Shown: positions 18,242 to 25,832 of the stretch, piece after piece
Layout of the letters: every line of letters begins with the position of its first letter
Numbering within the stretch: the stretch's first letter is position 1
DNA from: Thiohalophilus thiocyanatoxydans
GTDB lineage: Bacteria > Pseudomonadota > Gammaproteobacteria > UBA6429 > Thiohalophilaceae
NCBI RefSeq assembly: GCF_004366735.1
Contig: NZ_SOQX01000007.1
Location: forward strand, 1 to 64,000
Reading direction: 5' to 3'
DNA: 64,000 nucleotides
Program-made: the position numbers and the translations under genes
Notes under the pieces: model-generated
Database searches by the model: none
Told to the model about the DNA's origin: nothing
What the model saw: the letters and a program-made list of their open reading frames with translations, nothing else

Positions 18242-19720
18242 TCATACAGTTACATGATGTGTCGGTAAATCAAAAGAAAACACAGTTCCCTTATTTAACT
18301 TACTGGTGGCACGAATCACGCCGCCATGGAGCTCTATGATATTCTTGGCAATTGCCAGGCCGAGTCCGGTTCCCTTCTGACCCGCTTCGGGAGGTGCATA
18401 AAACCGTTCGAAAATGTGCGGCATATCCGTCGGGGCTATTCCACATCCACTATCTACCACCTCAAGTGACACAGTTTCAGCGTGCGGTGTAAGTATAACT
18501 GTTACCGTACCGCCGCGAGGCGTATGGCGTAATGCATTATCCAACAGGTTATCCAATACCCGTTCAATCAAGCCGACATCACCATACACAAAAGGCGGGT
18601 CATCTTCCAGACTCTGGATAAGTTGAACACCGTGTTGCTTGGCCTTGAGCTCGTATTTCTGAATTACATCCTGAACCAGTTCTTGAAAGGCAAATGGTTC
18701 CAGATTCGGCTTAATTTCATTCGCCTCCAGCTTGGCTAATTCGAACAAATCATCAACCAGCTGACCGAGATGCACGGCGTGACGAGTGGCAATCTCAATA
18801 TAGTTCTGTTCTTCTTCGTTGGTTAGTTCGCCCTGCTTCAGGGTAAGAGTCTCCAGATAACCCTGCAATGAAGCAAGGGGCGTACGCAGATCGTGTGAAA
18901 CATTGGCCACAAGCTCACGGCGCAAAGCATCTGTCTGACGCAGCTTGTCAATCTGATCAGTAATGCGATTTGCCATCGTATTGAAGCTTGCACTTAGCCG
19001 ATCTATCTCATCCCCGCGATCGTCATGCCTGTATCGAAATGACGGAACATGGCTGCTGTTTTTGAAACTTTCCATGGCATTTGAAAGGTTTCGAAGACGA
19101 CGGGTCAACAGAAAAAATAACAGCAGTGCCGCGAAAAGCACGAACAGCAACCCTGCAATTAAAACGCCGGTCCCGAGTTGCATTGTATAGCTACTTTTCA
19201 GCATTTCAGCAACGCCGACGTACTGTTCACTCGCCAGTATGATATACAGATATCCCTGTAGTAACTCATTAGTTTTAACAGGAGAAACTGAAAATATTTT
19301 ACTGTCATCGGGATGACGTGGATCATTCCCCAGAATCGGCAACGCCTTCTCTTCTGATAAAAATTTATCGATCGGATCGAGGTCGATCTGCTTTTTATGA
19401 ACTTTGCCCGGCGGTGCCGAGTAAGCAAGTATCTTCCCCTTTGGATCGAGCAGATAAATCTCCAGTGTGGGGTTTATCGTCATCATCATATCGAAAACAT
19501 CGGCCAATGCTTCCCTGTTGATCTTCTGACTTTTTAACAGCAGTCGATCCTCGACGATATGAGTTGCCAGGTCACGGTTGAGCCGCTGCGTTACTTCCTG
19601 TTGATGACGTTCACTAAACACAACCATAACCTGTATAAAAAACACACCTATGACCACAAAAATTACGGCAAGAACCACCGCAATACGGGCATATAGGGTA
19701 TGGAATAATGTACTGAGCAT
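18242..19720 (-). CDS. Sensor histidine kinase (HAMP, HisKA, HATPase)
   Basis: Membrane kinase of 492 residues. Helix 1 is at about 10-35, then a periplasmic sensor of ~140 residues, helix 2 at about 182-206, HAMP (207-260), the phosphoacceptor His276 in VSHDLRTPLASL, and a catalytic domain with DNLLDNALRH (N box), DSGCGIAP (G1) and GTGLGLAI (G2). The gene starts 6 bases after the response regulator stop, so the two form one operon. The sensor domain has no Cys- or His-rich metal site I can recognise, although HHV occurs at the C-terminus. Its divergent position next to the bufferin operon suggests it controls copper-related peptide production. Confidence 0.93.
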   Translation of the reverse strand: MLSTLFHTLYARIAVVLAVIFVVIGVFFIQVMVVFSERHQQEVTQRLNRDLATHIVEDRLLLKSQKINREALADVFDMMMTINPTLEIYLLDPKGKILAYSAPPGKVHKKQIDLDPIDKFLSEEKALPILGNDPRHPDDSKIFSVSPVKTNELLQGYLYIILASEQYVGVAEMLKSSYTMQLGTGVLIAGLLFVLFAALLLFFLLTRRLRNLSNAMESFKNSSHVPSFRYRHDDRGDEIDRLSASFNTMANRITDQIDKLRQTDALRRELVANVSHDLRTPLASLQGYLETLTLKQGELTNEEEQNYIEIATRHAVHLGQLVDDLFELAKLEANEIKPNLEPFAFQELVQDVIQKYELKAKQHGVQLIQSLEDDPPFVYGDVGLIERVLDNLLDNALRHTPRGGTVTVILTPHAETVSLEVVDSGCGIAPTDMPHIFERFYAPPEAGQKGTGLGLAIAKNIIELHGGVIRATSKLNKGTVFSFDLPTHHVTV

Positions 19721-19726
19721 TTGCCT

Positions 19727-20428
19727 TTAGTGCTCTGCAAACTTGTAGCCGACACCCCAGACCGTAAGGATATAGCGGGGCTTTGTCGGATCACTCTCTA
19801 TCTTGGTCCGCAGACGATTGATATGCGAATTTACTGTATGTTCATAGCCGTCATAACCGTAACCCCAGACCTGATCTAGCAGTTGTTCCCGCCGATAGAC
19901 ACGGCCCGGATGCCGGGCAAAGTGGACCAGCAGATCGAATTCCCTGGATGTAAGTGTCACGGGCTTACCGTCAAGATCCACTTCATGCTTTTCACAATCA
20001 ATCACCAGCCCGTCTCGTTGGATCAGAGACTCGGATGTCGTACCGTTCTCCACCATCGCATCCATACGCCGAAAGATTGCTTTGACCCTGGCAATCAACT
20101 CGCGAATGCTGAAAGGTTTGGTGAGATAGTCATCGGCACCGGTTTCCAGGCCGAGCACTCTATCCAGTTCCGAGGTGCGGGCCGTAAGCATCAGGATAGG
20201 CAGGTAGCTCTTGTCGTTACGCAACGTCCGACAGATTTCGATACCATCCATATCAGGCAGCATAAGATCAAGAATAACCAGGTTATAGTTACCTTCATGG
20301 GCCATTTTCATGCCTTCGCGACCACTATAGGCCACGTCTGTCTCGGTGGACAGATCCCGCAGATTCATGCGTACCAACCCGGCAATATCCCGGTTATCTT
20401 CAATGACCAGCACTCTGCGTGACATCAT
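19727..20428 (-). CDS. OmpR/PhoB-family response regulator
   Basis: Protein of 233 residues: receiver domain with acidic pocket (Glu10-Asp11), phosphoacceptor Asp54, Thr82 and Lys104, then a winged-helix DNA-binding domain (TLTSREFDLLVHFARHPGRV, HINRLRTKIE, YILTVWGVGYKF). GGGAGGAAA precedes two adjacent ATGs (20428 and 20425); the second has the better spacing. It lies upstream of and in operon with its kinase, and is divergent from the bufferin operon. Two GTGA direct repeats with an 11-base period, typical of OmpR-family operators, lie in the shared intergenic region. Confidence 0.93.
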   Translation of the reverse strand: MMSRRVLVIEDNRDIAGLVRMNLRDLSTETDVAYSGREGMKMAHEGNYNLVILDLMLPDMDGIEICRTLRNDKSYLPILMLTARTSELDRVLGLETGADDYLTKPFSIRELIARVKAIFRRMDAMVENGTTSESLIQRDGLVIDCEKHEVDLDGKPVTLTSREFDLLVHFARHPGRVYRREQLLDQVWGYGYDGYEHTVNSHINRLRTKIESDPTKPRYILTVWGVGYKFAEH

Positions 20429-20477
20429 TTTCCTCCCACTCCGTCTGACAAATACTAGACCATAAATAGCCGGTAAA

Positions 20478-20496
20478 ATTTCACAAAAGCATCACA
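20478..20496 (-). promoter_or_regulatory. Candidate response-regulator operator, rr side
   Basis: On the minus strand this reads TGTGATGCTTTTGTGAAAT. GTGA recurs after 11 bases. It matches the box at 20571-20589 (opposite strand) at 13 of the first 16 positions. It ends about 50 bases before the response regulator start. Confidence 0.5.
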
Positions 20497-20570
20497 ACGA
20501 GAGACTGACCGTCATGACATTCTCGTATATAAGAAAATCATGATAATAAAAATCAGAACTTTCCATGGGC

Positions 20571-20589
20571 TGTGATAATTTCGTGACAA
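20571..20589 (+). promoter_or_regulatory. Candidate response-regulator operator, bufferin side
   Basis: TGTGATAATTTCGTGACAA, with GTGA repeated after 11 bases. It is the inverted counterpart of the box at 20478-20496 and faces the bufferin precursor gene, whose start is ~95 bases on. Confidence 0.5.
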
Positions 20590-20682
20590 CCTTTTATTAC
20601 AAATTGTAAGGACAGTGTCCGGTCCAATTCCCCGGATATAACATGTTCGTTCAGAACGCTCATCATTAAAAGGAGTATCCTC

Positions 20683-20946
20683 ATGATTTCAAGACGAAAA
20701 TTTGCCAAATTGTCTATCGCTAGCATCGCGGGCTCAATGTTTGCAACGGCTCCGGTTCTGGCCGGTAGTGGCGACAAAGAAGCCAAAGTCAAATGTTACG
20801 GCGTCAATAAATGCAAGGGACATAATGACTGCCAGACAGCTAAAAACCAATGCAAGGGGCATGGCTCCTGCAAAGGCCAGGGATTTATCAAAATGTCCAA
20901 ACACGCCTGTCAGGAAATTGGCGGTTCAGTCAATAGTCCCGAATAA
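20683..20946 (+). CDS. bufA2: Bufferin-type copper-binding RiPP precursor (BufA2-like)
   Basis: Exported peptide of 87 residues. It has an N-terminal leader with SRRKFAKLS (residues 3-11), which fits the twin-arginine (Tat) consensus, then a modest hydrophobic stretch ending APVLA (27). The core has six cysteines (38, 44, 50, 57, 63, 76) in the repeated [12 protein letters not shown] / [12 protein letters not shown] pattern seen in BufA2 peptides. In the known system an MNIO enzyme and partner convert core cysteines into copper-binding groups in the cytoplasm, and the peptide buffers copper in the periplasm. AAGGAG lies 7 bases before the start. The MNIO and DUF2063 genes follow directly. What is inferred here is copper binding, not shown by sequence alone. 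Confidence 0.85.
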   Translation: MISRRKFAKLSIASIAGSMFATAPVLAGSGDKEAKVKCYGVNKCKGHNDCQTAKNQCKGHGSCKGQGFIKMSKHACQEIGGSVNSPE

Positions 20947-20959
20947 ATCCATACTGTAT

Positions 20960-20981
20960 GGGTCACCCTTTTGGGTGGCCC
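20960..20981 (+). terminator. Intercistronic hairpin (partial terminator or processing site)
   Basis: GGGTCACCC, a TTTT loop, then GGGTGGCCC: a 9-pair stem (one G-U) starting 14 bases after the precursor stop codon. No T-tract follows. Such hairpins after RiPP precursor genes usually raise the amount of precursor mRNA relative to the maturase. Confidence 0.65.
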
Positions 20982-21017
20982 CCTTGCAGCGAATTTAATA
21001 ACCGAAGGACAGGATAC

Positions 21018-21854
21018 ATGACTACGCCACCTTATCTCGGCTACGGTCTGGGCCTGCGCAAGGAACACTACAAGACCATTCTGGACGAGCAGCCTGCGGT
21101 AGACTGGTTCGAGATCCTTTCGGAAAATTACATGGTAGACGGTGGCAAGCCACTGTACTATCTGGATCGGATTCGTGAACAATACCCCATGGTCATGCAC
21201 GGTGTCTCGCTGTCGATCGGGGGTACCGATCCCCTGGATAAAGCCTATCTCACCCGACTCAAGGCACTCGCAAAACGGGTGCGGCCCGCCTGGATTTCGG
21301 ATCATCTCTGCTGGACCGGTGTACACGGCACCAATCTGCACGATCTCATGCCATTACCCTATACCGAAGAGACCGTTCGCCACGTGGTCGACAGGATCGC
21401 ACAGGTACAGGAATACCTGGGCCGTCAGATTCTGCTCGAGAATGTCTCCAGTTACGTGGCGTTTAAGGATTCTGAATTCACAGAATGGGAGTTTCTGCGT
21501 GAAGTTGCCGAACAGTCCGATTGCCTGATTCTGCTGGATATCAACAATATTCATGTCAGTGCTTTCAACCACAACTTCGATCCGCATGCTTACCTGGCCG
21601 CTATCCCGCCGGAACGGGTCTACCAATTTCATCTCGCCGGTCATACCCATGAGGGTGATCTGATCATCGATACCCATGACCACCCGATTGTGGATCCGGT
21701 ATGGGATCTCTATGCCGCGGCGGTCCGGCGCTTTGGCCATGTCTCGACCATGATCGAGCGCGACGACAATATTCCCCCCCTGGGCGAATTGCTCGTGGAA
21801 CTGGAACAGGCCCGACGAATCGCCCTGAACATCCAGCATGAGCGGGTCGCATGA
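21018..21854 (+). CDS. bufB: DUF692 multinuclear iron oxygenase (MNIO), bufferin maturase
   Basis: Protein of 278 residues with the TIM-barrel pattern of DUF692. Likely iron ligands are all present: MHGVSLS (His61), SDHLCW (Asp95, His96), LENVSSY (Glu141), [11 protein letters not shown] (Asp174, Asn177, His179), FHLAGHTH (His205, His209), DTHDHP (Asp218, His220) and MIERDDNIP (Glu247). MNIO enzymes modify cysteines of precursor peptides. I chose the ATG at 21018, after AAGGACAGGA; the frame is open 20 codons further up, but that would run through the hairpin. It is followed by the DUF2063 gene with an ATGA overlap. Confidence 0.93.
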   Translation: MTTPPYLGYGLGLRKEHYKTILDEQPAVDWFEILSENYMVDGGKPLYYLDRIREQYPMVMHGVSLSIGGTDPLDKAYLTRLKALAKRVRPAWISDHLCWTGVHGTNLHDLMPLPYTEETVRHVVDRIAQVQEYLGRQILLENVSSYVAFKDSEFTEWEFLREVAEQSDCLILLDINNIHVSAFNHNFDPHAYLAAIPPERVYQFHLAGHTHEGDLIIDTHDHPIVDPVWDLYAAAVRRFGHVSTMIERDDNIPPLGELLVELEQARRIALNIQHERVA

Positions 21855-22630
21855 AACACCTGGAACAGTTACAGCACGATTTTCAGCATAGCCTGCTGAC
21901 CGACGACAGTCGCAGCGTACTAGCGGCTATTACTGCCGCAGGCCGGGCCGGACCCGGCAGACAACTTTCGGTGTATACCAATGCCTATCGTTCGCGACTG
22001 CGGGAAGTGCTGGAACTCGATTTCCCGGTACTCGCCGCCGCGCTGGGTGAACAGGCCTTCGAAGAACTGGCCTTCGCCTACATCAATGCCTGTCCATCGC
22101 AGGGCTATTCACTGCGCAGTTTCGGCGCACAACTGGCTGAATTTCTCGATACGCAACCGGATTACTGCCGGACACCCGTGCTGGCCGAACTGGCCGGTTT
22201 CGAGTGGAAACTGGGCACTGCCTTCGACGCTGCCGACGTCCCTCCGGTAACGGTAAAAACCATGGCCGATATCGCGCCTGACAGGTGGCCCGAACTGCGA
22301 CTGGTATTTCGCCCCAGTGTGCAACGCTGCGACTTTGAGTGGAACACACCGGCGTTGTGGCAGGCATACAAGTCGGAAATGCCGATACCTGAAGTGCAGA
22401 AAAATCCCGCGACCGAGCCGTGGCTGATCTGGCGCAGGGACCTGTCTGTCCATTTCCGATCTCTGGAAAACGATGAAGCCTTGTTGATGACGCTGGCCCT
22501 GCAAGGAAAAACCTTCGAAGAACAGTGTGAAGCACTGGCTCGCGATATGAGCAGAGACGAAACCCCACTGCGCGCGGCCTCTATACTCAAACGCTGGGTC
22601 AGTGACGGCCTGATCAGCAGGATCGATTGA
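21851..22630 (+). CDS. bufC: DUF2063 protein, HvfC/BufC-type partner of the MNIO
   Basis: Protein of 259 residues whose start codon overlaps the maturase stop (ATGA). The N-terminal domain has the DUF2063 pattern ([37 protein letters not shown], then [18 protein letters not shown]). The C-terminal half matches the extended HvfC/BufC form with a helix-rich end ([16 protein letters not shown]). In studied pathways this protein binds the precursor and delivers it to the MNIO. No DoxX-type membrane gene follows here, although many bufferin operons have one. Confidence 0.9.
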   Translation: MKHLEQLQHDFQHSLLTDDSRSVLAAITAAGRAGPGRQLSVYTNAYRSRLREVLELDFPVLAAALGEQAFEELAFAYINACPSQGYSLRSFGAQLAEFLDTQPDYCRTPVLAELAGFEWKLGTAFDAADVPPVTVKTMADIAPDRWPELRLVFRPSVQRCDFEWNTPALWQAYKSEMPIPEVQKNPATEPWLIWRRDLSVHFRSLENDEALLMTLALQGKTFEEQCEALARDMSRDETPLRAASILKRWVSDGLISRID

Positions 22631-22658
22631 CAACCAGAAGGGACCTTATGAACTGTCC

Positions 22659-22685
22659 GGGTCGGACCAATATAACCTGTTTAAG
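22659..22685 (-). repeat. Boundary motif, left of antitoxin cassette 2
   Basis: On the minus strand this reads CTTAAACAGGTT, four bases, then TTGGTCCGACCC. It is inverted relative to the copy at 23118-23147 on the other side of the cassette. Confidence 0.65.
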
Positions 22686-23062
22686 GGTATGACGATTCAA
22701 GCCAATTGCTCTCGGCTGCTTTTTTCTAACCAACTTTATTTCTTTGGATATCGAGCTCTGAGCTCTGCCATAACCTGTTCGGCATCCAGGAGTTCGACCC
22801 GACCCTCATGCACATCCTGCACACGCCGTTGAATTTCTTCAAGCCACGCTGCATCCAATTCTTCGCGGGAGAGTGTCTCGTCGTCTTTGTCCAGGCTGCG
22901 GATTAAATCGGCCGCAATGCGCGCCCAGTCCTGTATGGGCAGGGCCATTAGATCCTTTTCAATCTCTGCAATGCTACGTGACATGGTGTCCTCCTGCAGC
23001 GATTGTAGCTCATGAATTTTGAGAAACGCTACGTTCATACATACTTACCGGAGGGCGGCAGG
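22678..23062. repeat. Antitoxin cassette, copy 2 (385 bases)
   Basis: Nearly identical to 13912-14296, same length, same sharp ends. It is bracketed by inverted boundary motifs at 22659-22685 and 23118-23147, which makes a unit of about 490 bases. Confidence 0.85.
22736..22984 (-). CDS. Addiction-module antitoxin, orphan copy 2
   Basis: Protein of 82 residues that differs from copy 1 at two positions (DRAR to DWAR; DDEI to DDET). The start at 22984 follows CAGGAGGAC. No toxin gene adjoins it. The conservation of both copies suggests either a recent duplication or selection to keep the antitoxin. Confidence 0.8.
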   Translation of the reverse strand: MSRSIAEIEKDLMALPIQDWARIAADLIRSLDKDDETLSREELDAAWLEEIQRRVQDVHEGRVELLDAEQVMAELRARYPKK

Positions 23063-23117
23063 AATGATTGCAAATGATAATGAGACGCGTTTGTCACCGG
23101 CCCCTTTTACGCTTTTG

Positions 23118-23147
23118 CTTATTCAACAGGTTGCGGTGGTCCGACCC
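23118..23147 (+). repeat. Boundary motif, right of antitoxin cassette 2
   Basis: CTTATTCAACAGGTTGCGG followed by TGGTCCGACCC. It matches 18171-18198 and 15217-15244 in the same orientation. Confidence 0.65.
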
Positions 23148-23157
23148 AGCCATGTCC

Positions 23158-23481
23158 TCAGCCAAAATGCTCCTCTATCCACTGAAACAGTTTCTGTGTA
23201 TCCATCTCTGAGAGCGCCATGCTCTGAAAGTCGTCACCCACTTCTTCTTCAATCGTAATGAACTGGTACAGCAGCATGCCAGGCTGTTCATCATGCAGAA
23301 TCAGAGTTATACGGCGACGAGTGCGCAGGCAGTCAATGGTCATAACATCGGCAGGAATGCCGGCGTCCCGCATGCCGCGGCGCACCTCTACCACCGGGTT
23401 GATGTGTTCGTGACTGGCCTGAATGCGGGCGTGGGCATCGTTGACCATATCGGAAAGAGCTTTCAGGGGTTCTTCAGACAT
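23158..23481 (-). CDS. Hypothetical small protein
   Basis: Protein of 107 residues from the ATG at 23481; a GTG at 23490 in the same frame is also possible. It has a helical N-terminus (LKALSDMVNDAHARIQ), then a strand-rich middle (ITLILHDEQPGMLLYQFITIEE) and an acidic C-terminus. It looks like a folded soluble protein with normal codon use, but I do not recognise the family. It lies between the antitoxin unit and the retron, in the same orientation as the retron. Confidence 0.6.
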   Translation of the reverse strand: MSEEPLKALSDMVNDAHARIQASHEHINPVVEVRRGMRDAGIPADVMTIDCLRTRRRITLILHDEQPGMLLYQFITIEEEVGDDFQSMALSEMDTQKLFQWIEEHFG

Positions 23482-23623
23482 AACGCTCACATTTTTTTGT
23501 AGTGAATGGAAACGAGTCAGTGGGTGTTATTGCGAAAGCGGAACAAGGTGATAGTCACCCACCATCTCCCTTGCCAGATGCCGGATGCGGTCGGGAGCAT
23601 AAACCACCTTTTCCAAATAATCG

Positions 23624-23675
23624 GGGTCAGGGCTTGTCTTTTGTCAACCGAAAGGCAAAACGCAAGACCTGACCC
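23624..23675. repeat. REP-like hairpin at the 3' side of the retron
   Basis: GGGTCAGGGCTTG pairs with CAAGACCTGACCC (one mismatch), and TTTTG/CAAAA extend the stem. It lies a few bases past the reverse transcriptase stop. There is no T-tract. Similar GGGTCAG arms occur at 4968-5021 and near 114-126. Confidence 0.65.
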
Positions 23676-23678
23676 TGT

Positions 23679-25322
23679 TTATTCTGTTTTATATCCATCA
23701 GAATTATAAACTGCTTCTATCTCCTGCAACACTACACAAGAATTTCTTTTATATTTTTCATCAACCCCCTTTTGAGCCATACCTATAACATTAGAATCTG
23801 CATCAACTATTGGACCACCGCTATCACCAGATCGAATCAACTGATTGATTTCGACTTTATTAACACCGCTCTCTACGAATGTCATCGTAATATTAGCGTC
23901 TACTATCGAATAGCTATGACCCGGCGCATATCCTGGGAAGCCTAATAGTTTTACTTGCTGTTGTATATAAGGAATTGACTGCGACTTTTGAAGTTCATTA
24001 TTTGGTGGGTTTTCATCTTCATCAACCACCAACGAACATATTGCTATATCTCTATGGCGGCAAATTCGATCAACTTTAATAGTATATCGCTTTGTAGTTT
24101 CTGAATATTTGAATACTTCAATTTCTTCATAAATTTCGCCATCATCATTAGAGACCACATGCGCGCATGTTATGATACCTACGTCAGATAAGTGGAAACC
24201 CGTCCCCTGGGAAACCCTTACCTCATCATTATAATCGTAACATGCCTCAACAACCCATATAGAATTAATCGCATTCTGTTCTGGCTCTGTTATTTCTACA
24301 ATAATAAATTTATGCTCATTTCCAACCAACTCATTGAACTGCTTGGCATATTTTATATATACTGGATCACGTTTTGACCTGATATTATTTAGAAACGCCA
24401 ATTTCCCTTTAACAACGTGCAGATAAGAAGTCTCTTTCCCAGAAGCTCGATGTTTTCTATTGTATTTATTATTATATTCTTCCTCTGCCTTATCATAACC
24501 AAATTTTCTCCAAGCATGAAGCATAGAAGACAATTGTCTGATAAACTTCCGCTTCACATTTATAAATTCATTTACTGTTAGACCAGTCACCTCCATCCTT
24601 GAATACTTTCCTCTCAAACGGACTTTACTGTAATTAATACGAAAGCCGTTATCTTCAATTATACCTGTCAAAGTGCGCCCAGGTCGGGCATCACCTTCAC
24701 TAACACTCACTATCTCTTCTGGTAATCTATTTTTGTTGCATGTAAAAGAAAAGCTTATATCATCGGCATAACGCGTATATGTGCAATTCGTTATTTTCGC
24801 TAGCTGTTGAAGTTGCGAATCTAATTTCCATGCAATCATATTTGAAATTATTGGTGAGGTAGGCGCACCTTGAGGCAAGGCATTTTCAAAGCAACATATC
24901 TGGGCGAGTATTGTGGCAACAGTATTATTAAAATTGAACGGACTGGATTTAAAAAGATTCCTTACCCTTCCAAAATGGATTTCTCCAAAGAAATTTTCTA
25001 TATCAATGTTAAATATATATCTTTTATCTAGGTGTTTTTCTGCATTGGTCACAATGCTCTTATTCTTTACAAACCCGTGCGCTGCTGGTTTAGTTGGATA
25101 TATATCATACAAAACATCTTTTAATGTTATTTGTATTAATTTTAGTTTTTTTGAGGGCGCATTTATATGCCTTTCTCCACCGCTCTTCTTAGGTATAACA
25201 AAATGGTGATACTTATATTCAAAATCTGTTTTATATATTATCTTTGAAAGATCGGCGTAGGAAAGACCAAAATATTTCGCTAATTCCTGATGAGTTTTTA
25301 TATTTAGAAAAGCGTCTTTCAT
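23679..25322 (-). CDS. Retron reverse transcriptase fused to a trypsin-like serine protease
   Basis: Protein of 547 residues. Residues 1-320 form a retron-type reverse transcriptase with the two family hallmarks: NAxxH (Asn93-His97) and VTG (245-247). It also has FNIDIENFF, LPQGAPTSP (149-157) and the YADD site (185-188). Residues 340-540 form a trypsin-like domain with an intact triad: His388 in TCAHVV, Asp425 in HRDIAI and Ser501 in SGDSGGP. Retrons pair an RNA-templated DNA with an effector and act in phage defence; here the effector is probably the protease half. The gene is much richer in A+T than its neighbours, which points to transfer. The matching non-coding RNA lies just upstream (25336-25482). 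Confidence 0.92.
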   Translation of the reverse strand: MKDAFLNIKTHQELAKYFGLSYADLSKIIYKTDFEYKYHHFVIPKKSGGERHINAPSKKLKLIQITLKDVLYDIYPTKPAAHGFVKNKSIVTNAEKHLDKRYIFNIDIENFFGEIHFGRVRNLFKSSPFNFNNTVATILAQICCFENALPQGAPTSPIISNMIAWKLDSQLQQLAKITNCTYTRYADDISFSFTCNKNRLPEEIVSVSEGDARPGRTLTGIIEDNGFRINYSKVRLRGKYSRMEVTGLTVNEFINVKRKFIRQLSSMLHAWRKFGYDKAEEEYNNKYNRKHRASGKETSYLHVVKGKLAFLNNIRSKRDPVYIKYAKQFNELVGNEHKFIIVEITEPEQNAINSIWVVEACYDYNDEVRVSQGTGFHLSDVGIITCAHVVSNDDGEIYEEIEVFKYSETTKRYTIKVDRICRHRDIAICSLVVDEDENPPNNELQKSQSIPYIQQQVKLLGFPGYAPGHSYSIVDANITMTFVESGVNKVEINQLIRSGDSGGPIVDADSNVIGMAQKGVDEKYKRNSCVVLQEIEAVYNSDGYKTE

Positions 25323-25335
25323 ATAAGAATAGGGC

Positions 25336-25482
25336 GGAAGGAAGCCTAGGAATTTCTCTTATAAAACTAAGCGAAACCTTGTACTGTCACAGTCACAGTA
25401 GCGCAAGGTAAGCGTATAAGAGTCACCTTCTATTGGCCACCGCAGATAGTCAGTGGAAATTAATTATTCTAGGCTTCCTTCC
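25336..25482 (-). ncRNA. Retron msr-msd RNA
   Basis: The order on the minus strand is as expected for a retron. A 5' a1 arm (25469-25482, GGAAGGAAGCCTAG) pairs perfectly over 14 bases with the 3' a2 arm (25336-25349). Inside is an msr hairpin (CCACTG/CGGTGG, 25437-25456) and a long msd hairpin (25356-25422) whose base is CTCTTATA/TATAAGAG and whose tip has CCTTG/CAAGG and TACTGT/ACAGTA. It ends 13 bases before the reverse transcriptase start. The branching G and exact RNA ends are not fixed by sequence alone. Confidence 0.85.
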
Positions 25483-25522
25483 ATAGTTACTAATGTAAAT
25501 TTATGCTCTTAAAAGTAGCACA

Positions 25523-25550
25523 ATTATAAAAGGCTCGCATCAACCGCCAA
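25523..25550 (-). promoter_or_regulatory. Candidate sigma-70 promoter of the retron
   Basis: On the minus strand, TTGGCG (25545-25550) and TATAAT (25523-25528) are separated by 16 bases. Transcription would start ~35 bases before the a1 arm. Confidence 0.5.
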
Positions 25551-25595
25551 AAGGGATCGGTGAAAAACAATAATCATTTGCATCTTCACTTACCA

Positions 25596-25832
25596 CTACC
25601 CCTTCGACTCCAACGGATAATCCTCTGGCCTTTTGATAATCGCCAGCGACAGATCCACATCCAGATCCGGCCAGTACAGATGCTCCGCACCCTGTAGCTC
25701 AATATTACTGAGCGCGGCGATACTGGCATCACGGAACCAGGGGAAATCTTCGAAGGCCAGGAAATGCTCTTCCCCGTTCCAGAGCAACCAGAAGCCATGC
25801 GCGGAGACGTTGGTGAGCTCAACTGCCGGCAT
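25596..25832 (-). CDS. DUF2442 domain protein
   Basis: Protein of 78 residues matching DUF2442: a short strand region, then LWNGEEHFLAFEDFPWFRDASIAALSNIELQG, and LYWPDLDVDLSLAII. The family is small, possibly DNA-binding, and often found beside toxin-antitoxin genes. Here its start overlaps the end of the RelE/ParE-like toxin gene by 14 bases, so the two are translated together. Its role in the module is not known. Confidence 0.85.
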   Translation of the reverse strand: MPAVELTNVSAHGFWLLWNGEEHFLAFEDFPWFRDASIAALSNIELQGAEHLYWPDLDVDLSLAIIKRPEDYPLESKG

